Positions 15,286 through 24,704 of a stretch of 64,000 nucleotides of DNA are shown one piece after another. Within the stretch, counting starts at the first letter, position 1. Each line of letters opens with the position of its first letter. The DNA is from Bradyrhizobium sp. OK095. GTDB lineage: Bacteria; Pseudomonadota; Alphaproteobacteria; Rhizobiales; Xanthobacteraceae. The position numbers were made by a program, and so were the translations under genes. The notes beneath the pieces were generated by a model, which was given only the letters and a program-made list of their open reading frames with translations, did no database searches and was not told the origin of the DNA. The stretch is taken from NCBI RefSeq assembly GCF_900109945.1, contig NZ_FOBX01000004.1, positions 186,001 to 250,000 on the forward strand. Reading direction: 5' to 3'.

Positions 15286-17730
15286 ATGATTCAAGCGAGC
15301 GCGCAATTTTGCGCCATCGCGCCCTCTCCGTTGCGACGGTGGAACAGGTTTGCTGCGCCCGCCGGGGTTCTTGCGCCTCGCAAACAGGCACAAATGCCTG
15401 ACACACGAGGACCGCGGCGTCGGCCGTCGCGCGGCCCGACCGGCGAAGATTACTTTTTTTTCAGACACTTGCCCCAAGACTTGTCTCAAGACTTGCGGCC
15501 GCTGGGCGCGATTGGACATGTGAAGTTGAGTTTGGGGTCTCGAAAACCAGGAAAGCGAAAGCAAAGCGTGCTTGCCGGCCGCCGGCCGCGCAAACCGCGA
15601 TTCGCGCGCGCGCCGCATCCGCCCGTTGACCACCACGAGCTCGTGCAGCGCCGCGCCGAAGCTGAAGCGGCCATCACCGAGGCGCGCAAATCGCATGAGC
15701 GGCTGCGCCAGGCTGTCGATTTGCTGCCGCAGGGCATCGTGATCCTCGACCCCGAAGGCCGCTACGTCCTCTGGAACAAGCAATATTCGGAAATCTACAG
15801 CAAGACCGCCGATCTGTTCGCCGAAGGCGCGCGCCTCGAAGACACGCTGCGCGTCGGCGTTGCCCGCGGCGATTATCCGGAAGCCGCCGGCCACGAGGAC
15901 GAATGGATCGCCGAGCGGCTGAAGAAGCTGCACGAACCCGGCAAGCGCCACGAGCAGACGCTGTCGGACGGCCGCGTCATCCTGATCGAGGAGCGCCGCA
16001 CCGATGACGGCGGGGTCGTTGGCCTCCGCGTCGACATCACCGAATTGAAGCAGCGCGAGGCCTCGTTCCGCCTGCTGTTCGACGGCAATCCCGTCCCCAT
16101 GATCGTCTGCGCGCTGGACGACGAGCGCATCCTCGGCGTCAACGATGCCGCAATCGCCCATTACGGCTACAGCCGCGCCGAGTTCGAGAAGCTGAAGATC
16201 CGCAGCCTTCAGGCCTTCGACAGCGAGCCGCCCTGGACCACCGATCGCTCCAGCGAAGAGCAGGCCGCGCGCACCTGGAAGCACGTCAAGGCCGACGGCG
16301 CGCTGATTGATCTCGCGATCTACTCCCGCGAACTAACCTATGCCGAGCGGCCTGCGGTGCTGCTCGCGCTGATGGACATCACCGAGCGCAAGCGCGCCGA
16401 GGCGCGGTTGGCCTTCATGGCCCAGCATGACGGATTGACCGGCCTGCCGAACCGCAATCTGCTGCGCCAGCAGGTCGACGAGATGTTGCTGCACGGCCGG
16501 CGCAGCTCCGACAAGGTCGCGCTGCTGATGCTGGGGCTGGACAATTTCAAGGCCGTCAACGACACGCTGGGACACGCCGTCGGCGACAAGCTCCTGCGTG
16601 GCGTTGCCAAGCGATTGCGCTCGACCTTGCGCGAGGACGACGCGCTGGCACGGCTCAACTCCGACGAGTTTGCAATCGTACAGAGTGGCCTGACGCGTCC
16701 CGAGGACGCGGTGCTGCTGGCAAAACGCTTGCTGGAGGCCATCGCCGATCCCTATCTGCTTGACGGCCATTCCGTGGTGATCAGGGCCTCCATCGGCATT
16801 GCGATGGCGCCCGGCGACGGCGATGAGTCCGAAAAACTGCTCAAGAGCGCCGACATGGCGCTGTCGCGCGCCAAGCTGGATGCGCGCGGCACTTTTGCGT
16901 TTTTCGAGGCGGCGCTCGATGCCAAAGCGCAGAGCCGCCGCAAGATCGAGGTCGAGCTGCGCGACGCGATCCAGAACGACGTGCTGCGGCCCTATTACCA
17001 GCCGCTGGTCGACCTCCAGAGCGGCCGTATCACCGGCTTCGAGGCGCTGGTGCGCTGGCCGCATGCCGAGCGCGGCATGGTCTCGCCGGCCGAGTTCATT
17101 CCGGTCGCGGAAGAGACCGGGCTGATCAATGCGCTCGGCGGCTTGATGCTGCGTCGCGCATGCCTCGACGCCGCGACATGGCCGGATGACGTCCGCGTCG
17201 CCGTCAATCTGTCGCCGCTCCAGTTCCGCACTGGCAATCTGCTCTCGGTGGTGACCGATGCGCTAAAACATTCCGGCCTGCCGCCGCGGCGGCTGGAGCT
17301 CGAGATCACCGAGACGCTGCTCTTGGAGAAGAGCGCGCAAGTGCTGGCGACGCTGCATGCGCTGCGCGCGCTCGGCGTGCGCATCTCGATGGACGATTTC
17401 GGCACCGGCTATTCCAGCCTCAGCTATTTGCGCAGCTTCCCGTTCGACAAGATCAAGATCGACCAGTCCTTCGTGCGCGATCTCGGCGCCAACCGCGAAG
17501 CCCAGGCGATCATCCGCTCCATCGTCAGCCTCGGCAAAGGTCTTGGCGTCACCATCACCGCCGAGGGCGTCGAGACCGAGGCCGAGCTGAGCTGTCTCCG
17601 CACTGAGGGCTGCGACGAAGGCCAGGGCTTTCTGTTCAGCAAGGCCCGCCCGAATGCGGAGATCATCAGCCTGCTGACGGCGCAACGCGGGATCGATGGG
17701 GACGAAGAAGACGCCGCGCTGGTTGCGTGA
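15286..17730 (+). CDS. PAS-PAS-GGDEF-EAL protein, probable c-di-GMP phosphodiesterase
   Basis: The frame gives up to 814 residues: a poorly structured N-terminus, PAS domains at about 130-250 and 260-380, GGDEF at about 390-555 and EAL at 570-805. The GGDEF site reads NSDEF (residues 458-462), so cyclase activity is unlikely. The EAL site looks complete: EAL at 586-588, NLSPLQF, EITETLL, DDFGTGYSS, KIDQSF and AEGVET. The protein therefore probably degrades c-di-GMP, perhaps with the dead GGDEF domain binding GTP. No membrane segment is visible. The start is uncertain: the first 78 residues look non-native, and ATG at 15391 or GTG at 15520 are alternatives. Confidence 0.87.
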   Translation: MIQASAQFCAIAPSPLRRWNRFAAPAGVLAPRKQAQMPDTRGPRRRPSRGPTGEDYFFFRHLPQDLSQDLRPLGAIGHVKLSLGSRKPGKRKQSVLAGRRPRKPRFARAPHPPVDHHELVQRRAEAEAAITEARKSHERLRQAVDLLPQGIVILDPEGRYVLWNKQYSEIYSKTADLFAEGARLEDTLRVGVARGDYPEAAGHEDEWIAERLKKLHEPGKRHEQTLSDGRVILIEERRTDDGGVVGLRVDITELKQREASFRLLFDGNPVPMIVCALDDERILGVNDAAIAHYGYSRAEFEKLKIRSLQAFDSEPPWTTDRSSEEQAARTWKHVKADGALIDLAIYSRELTYAERPAVLLALMDITERKRAEARLAFMAQHDGLTGLPNRNLLRQQVDEMLLHGRRSSDKVALLMLGLDNFKAVNDTLGHAVGDKLLRGVAKRLRSTLREDDALARLNSDEFAIVQSGLTRPEDAVLLAKRLLEAIADPYLLDGHSVVIRASIGIAMAPGDGDESEKLLKSADMALSRAKLDARGTFAFFEAALDAKAQSRRKIEVELRDAIQNDVLRPYYQPLVDLQSGRITGFEALVRWPHAERGMVSPAEFIPVAEETGLINALGGLMLRRACLDAATWPDDVRVAVNLSPLQFRTGNLLSVVTDALKHSGLPPRRLELEITETLLLEKSAQVLATLHALRALGVRISMDDFGTGYSSLSYLRSFPFDKIKIDQSFVRDLGANREAQAIIRSIVSLGKGLGVTITAEGVETEAELSCLRTEGCDEGQGFLFSKARPNAEIISLLTAQRGIDGDEEDAALVA

Positions 17731-17738
17731 GGTTCTTA

Positions 17739-17900
17739 CCTCGCCCCGCTTGCGGGGAGAGGTCGGAATACGCGCGTAGCGCGGATTCCGGGTGAGGGGG
17801 TACAGGTCCCTCGACGACCAACCATGCGGAGAGAGGCCCCTCACCCCAACCCTCTCAGCGCAAGCGAAGCTTGTCGCGGCCCCGTAAGAACGGGGCGAGG
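17739..17900. repeat. Inverted repeat element between convergent genes
   Basis: The outer arms CCTCGCCCCG and CGGGGCGAGG enclose inner arms including GGTGAGGGG and CCCCTCACC. The element fills the 206-bp gap between the EAL-protein stop and the chemoreceptor stop. It belongs to another repeat family at gene ends in this window and may terminate both transcripts. Confidence 0.75.
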
Positions 17901-17936
17901 GAGCGCAGCACCGTCGCAACTGATATCTCGCGACCG

Positions 17937-19901
17937 CTAAGCCGCCCGCAGCCCCGCCAAAAACGTATCGACACTCTTCATCAGCGCAGACGCGTGCTGC
18001 CCGAGCTCGCCCGACGCCACCATCACATTGCCCGCCAGCGCGCGTGACTGGTCCGCGGACTGGCTGGCGCCGGCGACATTGGCCGAGACGTCGGTGGTGC
18101 CGGCGGAGGCCTGCTGCACGCTGCGGGCAATCTCGCGCGTCGCCGAGCCCTGCTCTTCGACCGCGGCGGCAATCGTGGTGGTAATGCCGCTGATCTCGCG
18201 GATGGTGTCGCTGATCCCGGAGATCGCGGTGACGCAATTGCCGGTGGCGGCCTGGATCGCCGAGACCTGGCTCGCAATCTCGTCGGTGGCCTTCGCGGTC
18301 TGGCTGGCCAGCCCCTTCACTTCGGCTGCAACCACCGCAAAGCCGCGGCCGGCTTCGCCCGCGCGCGCCGCCTCGATCGTGGCGTTGAGCGCCAGCAGAT
18401 TGGTCTGGCTCGCGATCTCGCTGATCAGCCGCAGCACGTCGCCGATGCGCTCGGCGGAGGCCGCAAGGCTCGTGACCATCTCGGTCGTCTCGGCGGCCTT
18501 CACGACGGCATTGCTGGCAACCTGGCTGGAATGGGTGACCTGACGGCCGATCTCGCTGACCGATGAGGCCAGCTCCTCGGTCGCCGCTGCAACCGCATTG
18601 ACGCTGGTCGAAGCTTCCTCCGATGCCGTCGCCGCGGCGGATGCGCGCTGCGAGGTGCCGTTGACGCTCGTGGTGATCTCGCCGGCGACGCTCTGCATGC
18701 CTTCGGTCGCCCTGGCGACGGCCGAGACCACGCCCTTGACGTCGGCCTCGAAGCGGTCGGCCATCTGGCGCTGCATCGCCTGCTTCTCGATCTCGCTCTT
18801 GGCCTTGTCGGCCTCCTGCGCTTCGCGTAGCGCGCCCGTCTCGAGCATGCCCTGGCGGAACATTTCCACCGCCTTGGCCATGGTGCCGAGTTCGTCCGGC
18901 CGTTCGCTGCCGGGAATGGTGACGCTGGTGTCGCCGCTCGACAGCCGATTCATGATGGCGGTGATCGCGATCAGCGGCCGTGACAGGCCGCGTCCGAGCA
19001 GGAACGCCAGCAGGATGGCAATTGCGAGGATCGCGACCGTGCCGAGGATCAGATTGCGCTCCGCGGCGGAGAAAGCGGCCTCGTACTCCGTCGTGTCCTT
19101 GATGATTTCGAGCACACCGACCGGGGCGCCAGCATAGTTCTTGATCGGCCCGGCATAGACCGCGACCGGATGACCATCGAGCTCGGCCTCGCGCAGCAGC
19201 GGCGTGCCGTCGACCGCGGCCTTCAACTCGTCGGGCTTGGCGACCGCGTTCTCGCCGAAGGTCGAGGACAGCTTGTTCAAATTCTTGCCGTCCACCGAAT
19301 AGACGGCGAGATCGATGCCAAACCGCTTCTTGGCGCGGTCGACGAACTCCTTGCCGAAGGCGGCGCCTATGTCGACATTGGCGAGATTCTTGCCGTCGCG
19401 CACGATCGGCGTCAGGCCGAAGATGCCGAGCGCCTCGCGGCCCGGCTCGACGCCGACGATCTGGCGGCCGGTCTTGAGCGCCTCGACCACGGTGGCGCGG
19501 CGGCTGGAGACGTCGTCGCCGAAGGTCTTTGGCGTGTGGACGCGATAGAACGAGATTGCCGGCGGAAGCTGGAAGGTGATCAGCGGGATGCCCATCGCCT
19601 TCAGCGCCTTGTTGGCATCGCCGAGCAGGACGCCGAGCGCGTCACGGTCGCCCCTGATGATGGCATCGCCGACCGGCGGCAGCGCCGCGATCACGGCGGA
19701 GACTGCCAGAGCCGAACGTCCCTCATAGTCGATCGCCGCGACCACGCTTTCATATTGCAGCTTGAGCTGTTGATCGAGCGCGAGCCGGGTCAGCGCCCGC
19801 TGCTGGGTGATCGAGAAGCCGGAGAGGATGGCGCAGGCCACCGCGACGGTGAGCGCGATGGCGAGAATCAGGCGGGCGGCAATCGACTTGAGCTTGAACA
19901 T
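17937..19901 (-). CDS. Methyl-accepting chemotaxis protein with a periplasmic Cache-type domain
   Basis: The 654-residue chemoreceptor has a transmembrane helix at about 10-32, a periplasmic sensor at about 33-285, a second helix near 290-310 (ILGTVAILAIAILLAFLLG), a HAMP domain to about 365 and a long helical signalling domain. The sensor stretch FYRVHTPKTFGDDVSSRR fits a Cache-type module. The hairpin tip contains ISEIASQTNLLALNATIEAA, which contacts CheA and CheW. The C-terminus ends FLAGLRAA, so no CheR-tether pentapeptide is present. The start at 19901 (MFKLKS) gives a normal N-terminal anchor. The ligand is unknown. Confidence 0.92.
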   Translation of the reverse strand: MFKLKSIAARLILAIALTVAVACAILSGFSITQQRALTRLALDQQLKLQYESVVAAIDYEGRSALAVSAVIAALPPVGDAIIRGDRDALGVLLGDANKALKAMGIPLITFQLPPAISFYRVHTPKTFGDDVSSRRATVVEALKTGRQIVGVEPGREALGIFGLTPIVRDGKNLANVDIGAAFGKEFVDRAKKRFGIDLAVYSVDGKNLNKLSSTFGENAVAKPDELKAAVDGTPLLREAELDGHPVAVYAGPIKNYAGAPVGVLEIIKDTTEYEAAFSAAERNLILGTVAILAIAILLAFLLGRGLSRPLIAITAIMNRLSSGDTSVTIPGSERPDELGTMAKAVEMFRQGMLETGALREAQEADKAKSEIEKQAMQRQMADRFEADVKGVVSAVARATEGMQSVAGEITTSVNGTSQRASAAATASEEASTSVNAVAAATEELASSVSEIGRQVTHSSQVASNAVVKAAETTEMVTSLAASAERIGDVLRLISEIASQTNLLALNATIEAARAGEAGRGFAVVAAEVKGLASQTAKATDEIASQVSAIQAATGNCVTAISGISDTIREISGITTTIAAAVEEQGSATREIARSVQQASAGTTDVSANVAGASQSADQSRALAGNVMVASGELGQHASALMKSVDTFLAGLRAA

Positions 19902-20107
19902 CGAAAAATTCCCGGGCATTTCCACGTATTGCATTTCCAAATCTTGCTTTTGTGGAAAGGTCCCAGAAATTGCTTAACAACAGCCCGGTGCGCCTCCGTG
20001 TTTCAACGGAATCGTTGTCATCCTTTTGCATGACTCAATGCCGTCAGCGCATGCGGATGAGCCGTTCGTCGTAAGAAGAGACAAAGCGCCGCAGCTTTGC
20101 TCGCCGA

Positions 20108-21262
20108 CTAGCGGTTTTCGGCGAGGATCATCCTACCGACGTCCTCGTAATGCGTGTCGCGCGCCTGGATTTGCTGGGCGATGGCGTGCATGTCGCGGAA
20201 CCGGCGCTCGAACGGATGCTTTCGGAACACCGCGGTCGCCCCGGCCATGTGATAGGCGGTGTCGACCACTTTTGCGGATTGATGAATGGTCCAGGTCGCC
20301 GCCAGCCTGACCGCGCTGCGATGCGCCGCGCTGAACGTGCCTGTTACGGAGAGATCGCGCCACATCGCCTTCGCTGTCGCATAGAGATAGGCGCGCGCGG
20401 CGCGCAAATCGCCCTCGGTGCGGCCGATCAGGCCCTGAACCGCCTGGTTGTCGCGCATGGCGCTGGCGGCGAGCGACTGATGTTTTGCGCGCGACAAGGC
20501 GATGGCAGCATCCAGGGTCGCCCGCGCGACGCCGAGCGAGACCGCGGCAAAGCCGAGGCTGAAGGTCGAGCCGGTACCGATCCTGTAGAGCGGACCCTTC
20601 TCAACCAGCGCATGCGGTACATCGCGGAACGCCGTGAAGCGCTCGGGGATGAAGAGGTCGGCGACCTCGTACGAATCCGTGCCGGTGCCGGCGAGCCCGA
20701 TCGCCTGCCACACATCGTGCATCACAGCGCTCGCGACCGGAAACAGGATGGTGCGCACCTCCGCCGATCCGTCGGCATTTTTGCGCGGCGTCCCGTCACT
20801 GCCAACGATGCGCACATGCGCCCCGAGCCAGCTCGCCTGCCGCGAGCCCGAGGCAAAGTCCCAGCGCGCCGTGACACGATAGCCGTCCTCGACTGCGCGC
20901 GCCTCATGCGCGATCGCGCCCCAGGCGAGGATGCCGGGCGCGGCGTTGAAGATCTCCAGCGCGGTGTCGTGGTCGAGGGACGCGGCGATCATGGCGCAGA
21001 CGCTGCATTGGCCGAGACACCAGGCCGTAGAGGCATCCGCCTTGGCGATCTCCTCCAGCATCTGCATGAAGTGGTCCGGCGCGGCCTCGGTGCCGCCAAG
21101 GCTCTGCGGCAGCAGCGCGCGATAAAGTCCGTGCTCGATCAGCGCGGTCACGACCACAGGCGTCAGCCGTCGTGTCCGCTCGATCTCGTCCGCCTCGCGC
21201 GCAATCAGCGGCGCGATGGCGCGAGCCCGCTCGACCAGGCCAAGTTCGGGAGTTGCGTTCAT
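20108..21262 (-). CDS. Acyl-CoA dehydrogenase-like flavoprotein (flavin-dependent monooxygenase type)
   Basis: The 384-residue protein has the acyl-CoA dehydrogenase fold: an all-helical N-terminal part with GLYRALLPQSLGGTEA near residue 47, a middle beta domain containing WDFASGSRQASWLGAH, and a helical C-terminal domain with AYHMAGATAVFRKHPFERRFRDMHAI. It resembles group D flavin monooxygenases such as HsaA and DszC-type oxygenases more than true beta-oxidation enzymes. It therefore probably oxygenates an aromatic or similar compound using reduced FMN. The start at 21262 follows GAGGAAA. No reductase gene is adjacent. The exact substrate is unknown. Confidence 0.8.
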   Translation of the reverse strand: MNATPELGLVERARAIAPLIAREADEIERTRRLTPVVVTALIEHGLYRALLPQSLGGTEAAPDHFMQMLEEIAKADASTAWCLGQCSVCAMIAASLDHDTALEIFNAAPGILAWGAIAHEARAVEDGYRVTARWDFASGSRQASWLGAHVRIVGSDGTPRKNADGSAEVRTILFPVASAVMHDVWQAIGLAGTGTDSYEVADLFIPERFTAFRDVPHALVEKGPLYRIGTGSTFSLGFAAVSLGVARATLDAAIALSRAKHQSLAASAMRDNQAVQGLIGRTEGDLRAARAYLYATAKAMWRDLSVTGTFSAAHRSAVRLAATWTIHQSAKVVDTAYHMAGATAVFRKHPFERRFRDMHAIAQQIQARDTHYEDVGRMILAENR

Positions 21263-21535
21263 GCGCGTTTCCTCGCCCATTCTTGGTGTGAGCGGTAAGA
21301 GGCACGATGGTCGTCTATTTGGCGGAGAGGATCAAGATCACATCCCGGCGCATGGCCCGCAGGCCACGATCGCTCCATGATGATCGTGCGTTCGTCACCA
21401 TCATAGCTGTCGCGCAGGCCATTTGAATCTGAGTTGGGCGTAGAAAGTTTCAGCGGTGCAATCAACTTGTCGTGCCATCGGCCTTAATGCTACCGTTTGT
21501 AGCGCATTCGCAGCAAGCCGTCCAAGAGGCACGTC

Positions 21536-23164
21536 ATGACGAAGCCACCCCGCCGCGCCGCAGCTGCAGTCCGCGCCGAGGCGCAGGCCGGGCTGAAGCT
21601 CGAGGACGCGCCCATGAGCGACATCCTCGATGCGCTGGCGAACGGGCAGGTCACGGCCACGGCGCTGACCGAGGCTTATCTCGCGCGCATCGAGGCCTAT
21701 GACCGCAGCGGGCCCATGCTCAATTCCGTGCGCGCGCTCAATCCCGACGCGCTCACGATCGCGGCCAAGCTCGACGGCACCAAACCGTCGGCCAAGCGAC
21801 CGCTGGCCGGCGTCCCCATTCTGCTGAAGGACAACATCGCCACCGGCGACAAGCAGCCGACCACGGCGGGCTCGCTGGCGCTGGAGGGCGCGCATGCGAG
21901 GCGCGATGCCACAATCGTCAAGCTGCTGCGGAACGCCGGCGCGATAATCCTCGGCAAGGCGAACCTGACGGAGTTCGCCAACATCCTCGCGATCGAGATG
22001 CCCTCGGGCTATTCGTCGCTGGGCGGTCAGGTGAAGAACCCCTATGCGCCGGTGCTGATGGACGATCGGGGCATTCCGGTCGTGAGTCCCGGGGGCTCGA
22101 GCTCGGGGTCGGCGGTCGCCGTAGCAGCCGGTCTGTGCGCGGCCTCGGTCGGCACCGAGACCTCAGGCTCGCTGCTGTTCCCCGCCAGCCAGAATGGCCT
22201 CGTCACCGTCAAGCCGACCGTCGGGCTGATCAGTCGCGCCGGCATCGTGCCGATCGCGCATAGCCAGGACACCGCGGGACCGATGACGCGCACTGTGCGC
22301 GACGCGGCGCTGCTCCTCAACGTGCTGGCGGCGAGCGACCCGCGCGATCCCGCCACGGAGCGGCAGAAGCGGCCGGCCGATTACACCGCCGGCCTCACAC
22401 AGGATGCGATGAAGGGCGCGCGCATCGGCGTGCCGAGCGACCCTGCAGATACCCTGAACGATCCCTATTACGGCAAGCTGCCGGCGGCATCGGCGAGGAT
22501 GATGGCCGACGCCATCAAGGTGCTGGAGGATCTCGGCGCTGTCATTGTGCGCGCCAGCATGCCGACAGCCGGCTGGATGGCCGGACCGGGCACGACCATG
22601 GCTGTGTTCAACCGCAATCCGCTGAGTCCCAACAAAGGCAATCCGATGATGCAGTGGATCGTCTTCCTCTACGAGCTGAAGCACGATCTCAACCTCTATC
22701 TGAAGCATTGGGCGACCGGCACCGACATCAAGACCATCGCCGACATCGTCGCCTTCAACGAAGCGAACGCGGAGATGGCGCTGCGTTTCGGCCAGGACCT
22801 GTTCCTCGCCGCCAATGCGAGCAGGGGCGATTTGAGCGAGCGCGAATACAAATCGGCCCGCGCCATGGACCTGCTCGCCGCCAAAACGCGCGGCATGGAC
22901 GCCTATATGAACCGGCACAAGCTCGACGCCGTGCTGTTCCCCGGCAGCGGAGGTTGCGTGATATCAGCCAAGGCGGGCTATCCCAGCGTCATGGTGCCCG
23001 GCGGCTTCGTCTCGGGAGCCGGCGACAAGGAAACGCCCGACTATCCGCTCGGCGTCACCTTCGCCGGCCGTGCCTGGAGCGAGCACAAGCTGTTGCGACT
23101 GGCCTACGCCTATGAGCAGGCGTCGGGAATGCGCAAGCCGCCGCGGGATTTGCCGGCGCTCTAG
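21536..23164 (+). CDS. Amidase, amidase signature family
   Basis: The 542-residue hydrolase carries the Ser-cisSer-Lys triad: Lys98 in GVPILLKDN, the cis-serine in PGGSSSGSA (188-190) and the likely nucleophile Ser212 in GTETSGS. Amidase signature enzymes hydrolyse amides or act in small-molecule and peptide-amide turnover; specificity cannot be read from the core. The first 26 residues are basic and Ala-rich, and MSDILDAL at residue 27 is an alternative start. It is divergent from the flavoprotein gene, so the two might serve one catabolic step. Confidence 0.88.
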   Translation: MTKPPRRAAAAVRAEAQAGLKLEDAPMSDILDALANGQVTATALTEAYLARIEAYDRSGPMLNSVRALNPDALTIAAKLDGTKPSAKRPLAGVPILLKDNIATGDKQPTTAGSLALEGAHARRDATIVKLLRNAGAIILGKANLTEFANILAIEMPSGYSSLGGQVKNPYAPVLMDDRGIPVVSPGGSSSGSAVAVAAGLCAASVGTETSGSLLFPASQNGLVTVKPTVGLISRAGIVPIAHSQDTAGPMTRTVRDAALLLNVLAASDPRDPATERQKRPADYTAGLTQDAMKGARIGVPSDPADTLNDPYYGKLPAASARMMADAIKVLEDLGAVIVRASMPTAGWMAGPGTTMAVFNRNPLSPNKGNPMMQWIVFLYELKHDLNLYLKHWATGTDIKTIADIVAFNEANAEMALRFGQDLFLAANASRGDLSEREYKSARAMDLLAAKTRGMDAYMNRHKLDAVLFPGSGGCVISAKAGYPSVMVPGGFVSGAGDKETPDYPLGVTFAGRAWSEHKLLRLAYAYEQASGMRKPPRDLPAL

Positions 23165-23200
23165 ATTTCAAAATTCTCAACCGATGCTATCGGCGGATAC

Positions 23201-23470
23201 TCAGCCGTTCGGCGGCCACCACCCGAAGATCGCGATGGCGAGGCACGCCGCCAGACACAGGGCCTGGTGGCCCATTTCCATCCAGTACCTGATAGGCGCC
23301 GTGTCCCGCTGAAAGACCTGCCGCGACCGGTCCAGCAGCCAGACCACGAGATCGGGACTGAAAGCCCTGATCTCCCGTTCGGCATAGCCATCCCGCAGCA
23401 TGCGGATGCAATCGACGCATAGATAGATCGCGACGATGCGCGCGACGATTTCGCAAAAGAAAAACCGCAT
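23201..23470 (-). CDS. Small membrane protein of unknown function
   Basis: The 89-residue protein has a hydrophobic N-terminus (FFFCEIVARIVAIYLCVDCI) and a hydrophobic C-terminal segment (ALCLAACLAIAIFGWW), giving two likely membrane helices around a charged middle. I do not recognise a family. Its start lies 13 bp past the stop of the next small membrane protein gene upstream, so the two are probably co-transcribed. Overlapping frames on both strands look less protein-like. Confidence 0.5.
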   Translation of the reverse strand: MRFFFCEIVARIVAIYLCVDCIRMLRDGYAEREIRAFSPDLVVWLLDRSRQVFQRDTAPIRYWMEMGHQALCLAACLAIAIFGWWPPNG

Positions 23471-23483
23471 GTAATGACGCCGC

Positions 23484-23693
23484 TCAGGCCGGCGCCTTCC
23501 GGCCGATCAGGCCGAACAGGATCATGACGAGGCTGATGCCGCCGACGGCGCCGGAAACCTCTCCGACCGTCCGCATCACAGTGGCGGGATCATTGGACCA
23601 CGGCGTCGTGTCCCGCATCGACAGGAAGAACAGGACGGCCAGCACCAGCAGCACCGTGCCGACCGCGATCAATCGCCAGTTTCGCTCTCGCAT
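23484..23693 (-). CDS. Small two-helix membrane protein of unknown function
   Basis: The chosen start MRERNWRLIAVG at 23693 gives 69 residues with helices at about 7-25 (LIAVGTVLLVLAVLFFLSM) and 45-63 (AVGGISLVMILFGLIG), joined by a short polar loop. An in-frame start at 23744 would add 17 residues. No family is recognised. It is the first gene of a two-gene unit with the 89-residue protein downstream. Confidence 0.6.
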   Translation of the reverse strand: MRERNWRLIAVGTVLLVLAVLFFLSMRDTTPWSNDPATVMRTVGEVSGAVGGISLVMILFGLIGRKAPA

Positions 23694-23792
23694 GACGGAC
23701 GTTCCCGTATTGCCCATGGATGGGCGAAGCCGCTCACCAGGCAAGGGGATAGTGTCGCCGAACTCGGATCGGGTTCAATCGGAACGGCAGAC

Positions 23793-23870
23793 ATGGCCAG
23801 CTCTGACCTCTTCGTCTACGATCCGACCGAGTTGTTTGTGGAGCCGCCGGAATGCGAACGATTGGTCTGA
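23793..23870 (+). CDS. Possible 25-residue leader ORF upstream of the racemase
   Basis: An ATG at 23793 opens a 25-codon frame encoding MASSDLFVYDPTELFVEPP and a short tail. It ends with TGA 19 bp inside the racemase gene, in another frame. The racemase ribosome-binding site lies within it, so translation could be coupled. Its own ribosome-binding site is weak, and chance is a real alternative. Confidence 0.2.
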   Translation: MASSDLFVYDPTELFVEPPECERLV

Positions 23871-24541
23871 TTGGGGGCATGAGCTGGGAGAGCACTGCGC
23901 TCTACTACAAGCTCATCAACGAGCGCGTCCGCGACCGCATGGGCAAGCTGCATTCGGCGCCGCTGCTGATGTATTCCTACGATTTTCAGGCGATCAAGGA
24001 GATGCAATATGCCGACCGCTGGGACGAGGCGGCGGCCAGCCTCGCGGAAATCGCACGGCGTCTCGAAAGCGCCGGCGCGCGCGCGATCGTGCTCTGCACC
24101 AACACGATGCACAAGCTGGCGCCCGAGATCATGTCGAATGTGACCATTCCCTTCATTCACGTCGGCGACGCAACGGCAGAGCGCATCCGCTCCAGAGGCT
24201 ACCGGCGGGTCGGGCTGCTCGGCACCAAGTTCACGATGGAGGAAGATTTTTACATCGACCGGCTGCGCGCGCATGATCTCGACGTCCTGGTTCCTCCCGC
24301 AGACGCCCGGGCCGACGTCAACCGCATCATCTACGATGAACTTTGCCTCGGCAGCGTCACCGCTCCCTCGCGCCGCCGCTATCAGGAGGTGATGGCCGCG
24401 CTCGTCGCCGCGGGCGCGGAGTGCATCATCCTCGGCTGCACCGAGATCACGATGCTGGTCGGTCGAGACGATACTTCGGTCGAGACGTTCGACACGACCG
24501 CCATTCACGCGGAGACGGCGGCCGATTTCGCGATTGGATGA
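23852..24541 (+). CDS. Aspartate/glutamate racemase family protein
   Basis: The 229-residue PLP-independent racemase has the N-terminal motif MRTIGLIGGMSWESTALYY and both catalytic cysteines: Cys82 in VLCTNTMHK and Cys196 in ILGCTEI. Such enzymes interconvert L- and D-aspartate or glutamate, or racemise a broader range of amino acids, in the cytoplasm. The length is normal for the RacX/YgeA group. A GGAG lies upstream of the ATG. Neighbours give no clear pathway. Confidence 0.9.
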   Translation: MRTIGLIGGMSWESTALYYKLINERVRDRMGKLHSAPLLMYSYDFQAIKEMQYADRWDEAAASLAEIARRLESAGARAIVLCTNTMHKLAPEIMSNVTIPFIHVGDATAERIRSRGYRRVGLLGTKFTMEEDFYIDRLRAHDLDVLVPPADARADVNRIIYDELCLGSVTAPSRRRYQEVMAALVAAGAECIILGCTEITMLVGRDDTSVETFDTTAIHAETAADFAIG

Positions 24542-24589
24542 TCGCGGTCCCGGTGGGGGCTGGAGGGCGTCCGCGAGTTCACCGCAACA

Positions 24590-24636
24590 CCGGACCTCAT
24601 CCTGAGGGCCCGCCGCAGGTCCGCGAACCTCGACGG
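24590..24636. repeat. Half-site remnant of a dispersed repeat
   Basis: CCTCATCCTGAGGGCCCGC followed by CCGCGAACCTCGACGG resembles one arm of the repeat family at 54037-54150, without a matching second arm. It looks like a decayed copy in the gap between the racemase and the next gene. Confidence 0.35.
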
Positions 24637-24704
24637 CGTCGGCTGCGACTAACAACCGCCATCGTCACGAACGGCGCGGCGTATCGCGCCGGTTGAGGTT
24701 GCCC

